This document shows positions 35,747-37,101 of a DNA stretch of 37,101 bases, in pieces (position 1 is the first letter of the stretch; each line of letters begins with the position of its first letter). The position numbers and the translations under genes were made by a program. Origin of the DNA: Nitrosomonas sp. (GTDB lineage Bacteria; Pseudomonadota; Gammaproteobacteria; Burkholderiales; Nitrosomonadaceae). A model generated the notes under the pieces. The model made no database searches. It had not been told where the DNA came from and saw nothing but the letters and a program-made list of their open reading frames with translations. The DNA lies in the NCBI GenBank assembly GCA_016708955.1, contig JADJES010000022.1, forward strand, positions 1 to 37,101, in the 5' to 3' direction.

Positions 35747-37101
35747 GGTTCATCCGGCAGAAGTGCGCTACTTGTTAGTCAGAAATGCATGTTGAAATAA
35801 AGTGAATTAGAGGTTGAAATTATCTCTGATTTTTCAACGAAGAGTTTCAACATGTCGACCAGTTGCTGTATCACGCCTTTGGTATGGAGTTGGTTATTTT
35901 AATGGCACTTGTTTTTATTGCGGGTGTCATAGTTGTTTGCAATACAAGCGGATCATTGGCGTTTGAGATGTGCAGTATGTAAAGCCGCGATAGATTGCCG
36001 GGAAAGTTGGTTGGAGCCTTCAAGGACAATACCGGTAGATCAAAAGCAGTCTATATCGACCTTCCAGTTCAGCGGGTAGAATGCACCCGATGCCAAGCAG
36101 TTCGTCAGGTAAAGATACAGTTTAGCAAATGGGCACAAGCGCTATACACGTTCTTTCGAAAAGTTGGTTTTGGATCTCTGGGCACATGACCATCCAGGCG
36201 GTAGCACGCCATCTTGGAGTGAGCTGGGATCTGGTTAAGGGAATACAGAAGGACAATCTGAATAAACGTTATCGGTTGCCGAAATTGGCCAAGATAAAAC
36301 GCATTGCGCTGGATGAAATATACCAAGGCAAGAAGCTGGGTTGTTGCTTGATAGTTCACGGATGCTTCAACGTGGGGCGGTGATTTTGTTGGCAATGGAA
36401 AGGTGCCGATGCACTGATTCCCGTTTTGGAAGCGTTTGAGAACGATCGGGTGCACGGATTGAAGCTGGTTGCGACCGACATGGGGCCAGCATACATCAGT
36501 GCGGTGCGGGCTAATATCCCGGAGTACTGCAACGCTAGTGTTCGGTCCTTTTTGTATTATTAAAGCTGTTCAACGAAAGTTGACAAACGCGTCGTGATCT
36601 GCAACGAGAAAGCAGAAAATGGGTTGGGCAAACCCGTTTTGAAGGGCATTCGCTGGCTGTTGCTGAAGAACCTGACAACCTGGATGACAAGCGCAATGAA
36701 CGTCAACGTCTGGACGAAGCATTAAAGCTCAATGAGCCCTTGGCAACGGCCTATTACATGAAAGAAGAGTTACGCAATATCTGGCATCAACGGGATAAAC
36801 TCTCAGCTCAAAATGCATTGGATGAATGGGTAAAAAAACGCGCTGCTTCGGATGTCAACATGCTCAAGCAATTCTCTAAAACTATTGCAGCACACCGCTC
36901 AGGTATCACAACTTGTTTCGATTTTAATGGTTTATCAACCGGGCCGTTAAAGGGTACCAACAACAAGATAAAAAACTTTTGCACAAAATGGCCTATGGTT
37001 TCAGAGATGTCGAGTTCTTTAAACTCAAAATTATGGCGCTGCATGAAACCAATTATGTCGCTGTCGGTTAAACCCAAAAGTACGCACTTGCCGGATGAAC
37101 C
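35747..37101 (+). mobile_element. ISL3-family insertion sequence, copy 2
   Basis: Left end GGTTCATCCGGCAGAAGTGC differs from copy 1 by small insertions; the right end finishes ...CACTTGCCGGATGAACC at the last base of the window. It is 1355 bp, one base different from copy 1, and in opposite orientation, but carries many compensating one-base insertions and deletions. The left flank is GAAGAACA; the right flank is outside the window, so a target duplication cannot be checked. Confidence 0.9.
35852..37071 (+). pseudogene. ISL3-family transposase, copy 2, many frameshifts
   Basis: Same protein as in copy 1: MSTSCCITPLVWSWLF-like disturbed start, then VYIDLPVQRVECTRCQAVRQ, HMTIQAVARHLGVSWDLVKG, IKRIALDEIYQGKKLG, ATDMGPAYISAVRANI-like residues and the C-terminal GFRDVEFFKLKIMALHETNY. 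At the run of A where copy 1 shifts frame (eight A), this copy has seven and stays in frame (WVKKRAASDVNMLKQFSKTI). At least eight other shifts break it. Confidence 0.85.

Noticed and set aside
13894..37101. ISL3-bounded composite transposon carrying copper resistance
   Set aside because: Copy 1 has an 8-bp duplication on both of its own sides, so it inserted alone, inside traI.
1..37101. Complete circular plasmid
   Set aside because: The right end stops at an IS terminus and the left end cuts istA; joining the ends does not give a target duplication (GAAGAACA versus TGCGTGAG).

Overview
The window looks like part of a mobilisable or formerly conjugative plasmid from a betaproteobacterium. 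I lean towards a Nitrosomonas-like host because the AT-rich IncP-like backbone, copper island and IS content would fit, but that is inference with low confidence. The backbone resembles the Tra1 core of IncP plasmids such as RP4. An oriT with an RP4-type nic core separates leftward traK-traL-traM from rightward traJ-traI-traG-traF. kfrA and kfrB homologues, a ParA-type partition pair and a 13-copy iteron array go with it. No replication initiator gene is visible.

Layout: 1-563, remnant of an IS21 istA gene cut by the window edge; 1105-1505, iterons plus a DnaA box; 1838-3264, kfrB-like gene and parA/parB-like pair; 3290-5540, AT-rich repeats of centromere type, broken up by a 219-bp MITE, an IS200-end/IS50-like chimera and a toxin-antitoxin pair; 5600-7158, a second copy of the MITE split by an IS4-family element; 7205-10157, a VapBC-like pair and a parDE pair whose toxin gene is split by another IS4-type element; 10271-12506, a hypothetical gene and traM, traL, traK; 12787-12890, oriT; 12932-18774, traJ, traI (split by an ISL3 element with a perfect 8-bp target duplication), traG, traF; 18842-21867, IS debris, kfrA and an IS1111-type element; 22098-34755, a copper/silver region (copper P-type ATPase, IS200-type element, cusC-cusB-cusA) followed by a P2-type cation ATPase; 34870-35470, remains of an HD-GYP protein; 35747-37101, a second ISL3 copy ending exactly at the window end.

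How the genes fit together: TraJ, TraK and TraI would form the relaxosome at oriT, TraG would couple it to a secretion channel, and TraF is the pilin-processing protease. No mating-channel (trb) genes are present, and traI is disrupted, so transfer as read is unlikely. ParA and its partner with the AT-rich repeats, and three toxin-antitoxin modules, would serve maintenance. The cargo is heavy-metal export: CopA-type export from cytoplasm to periplasm and Cus-type export from periplasm to outside.

Caution: many genes carry single-base frameshifts, often in homopolymer runs, and they are densest after about 27.5 kb. traG, traF, traJ, traM, parA, the toxin-antitoxin genes and the IS1111 and IS200 transposases read cleanly. 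This may be real decay or poor base calling. Genes marked pseudogene for this reason may be intact in the organism.
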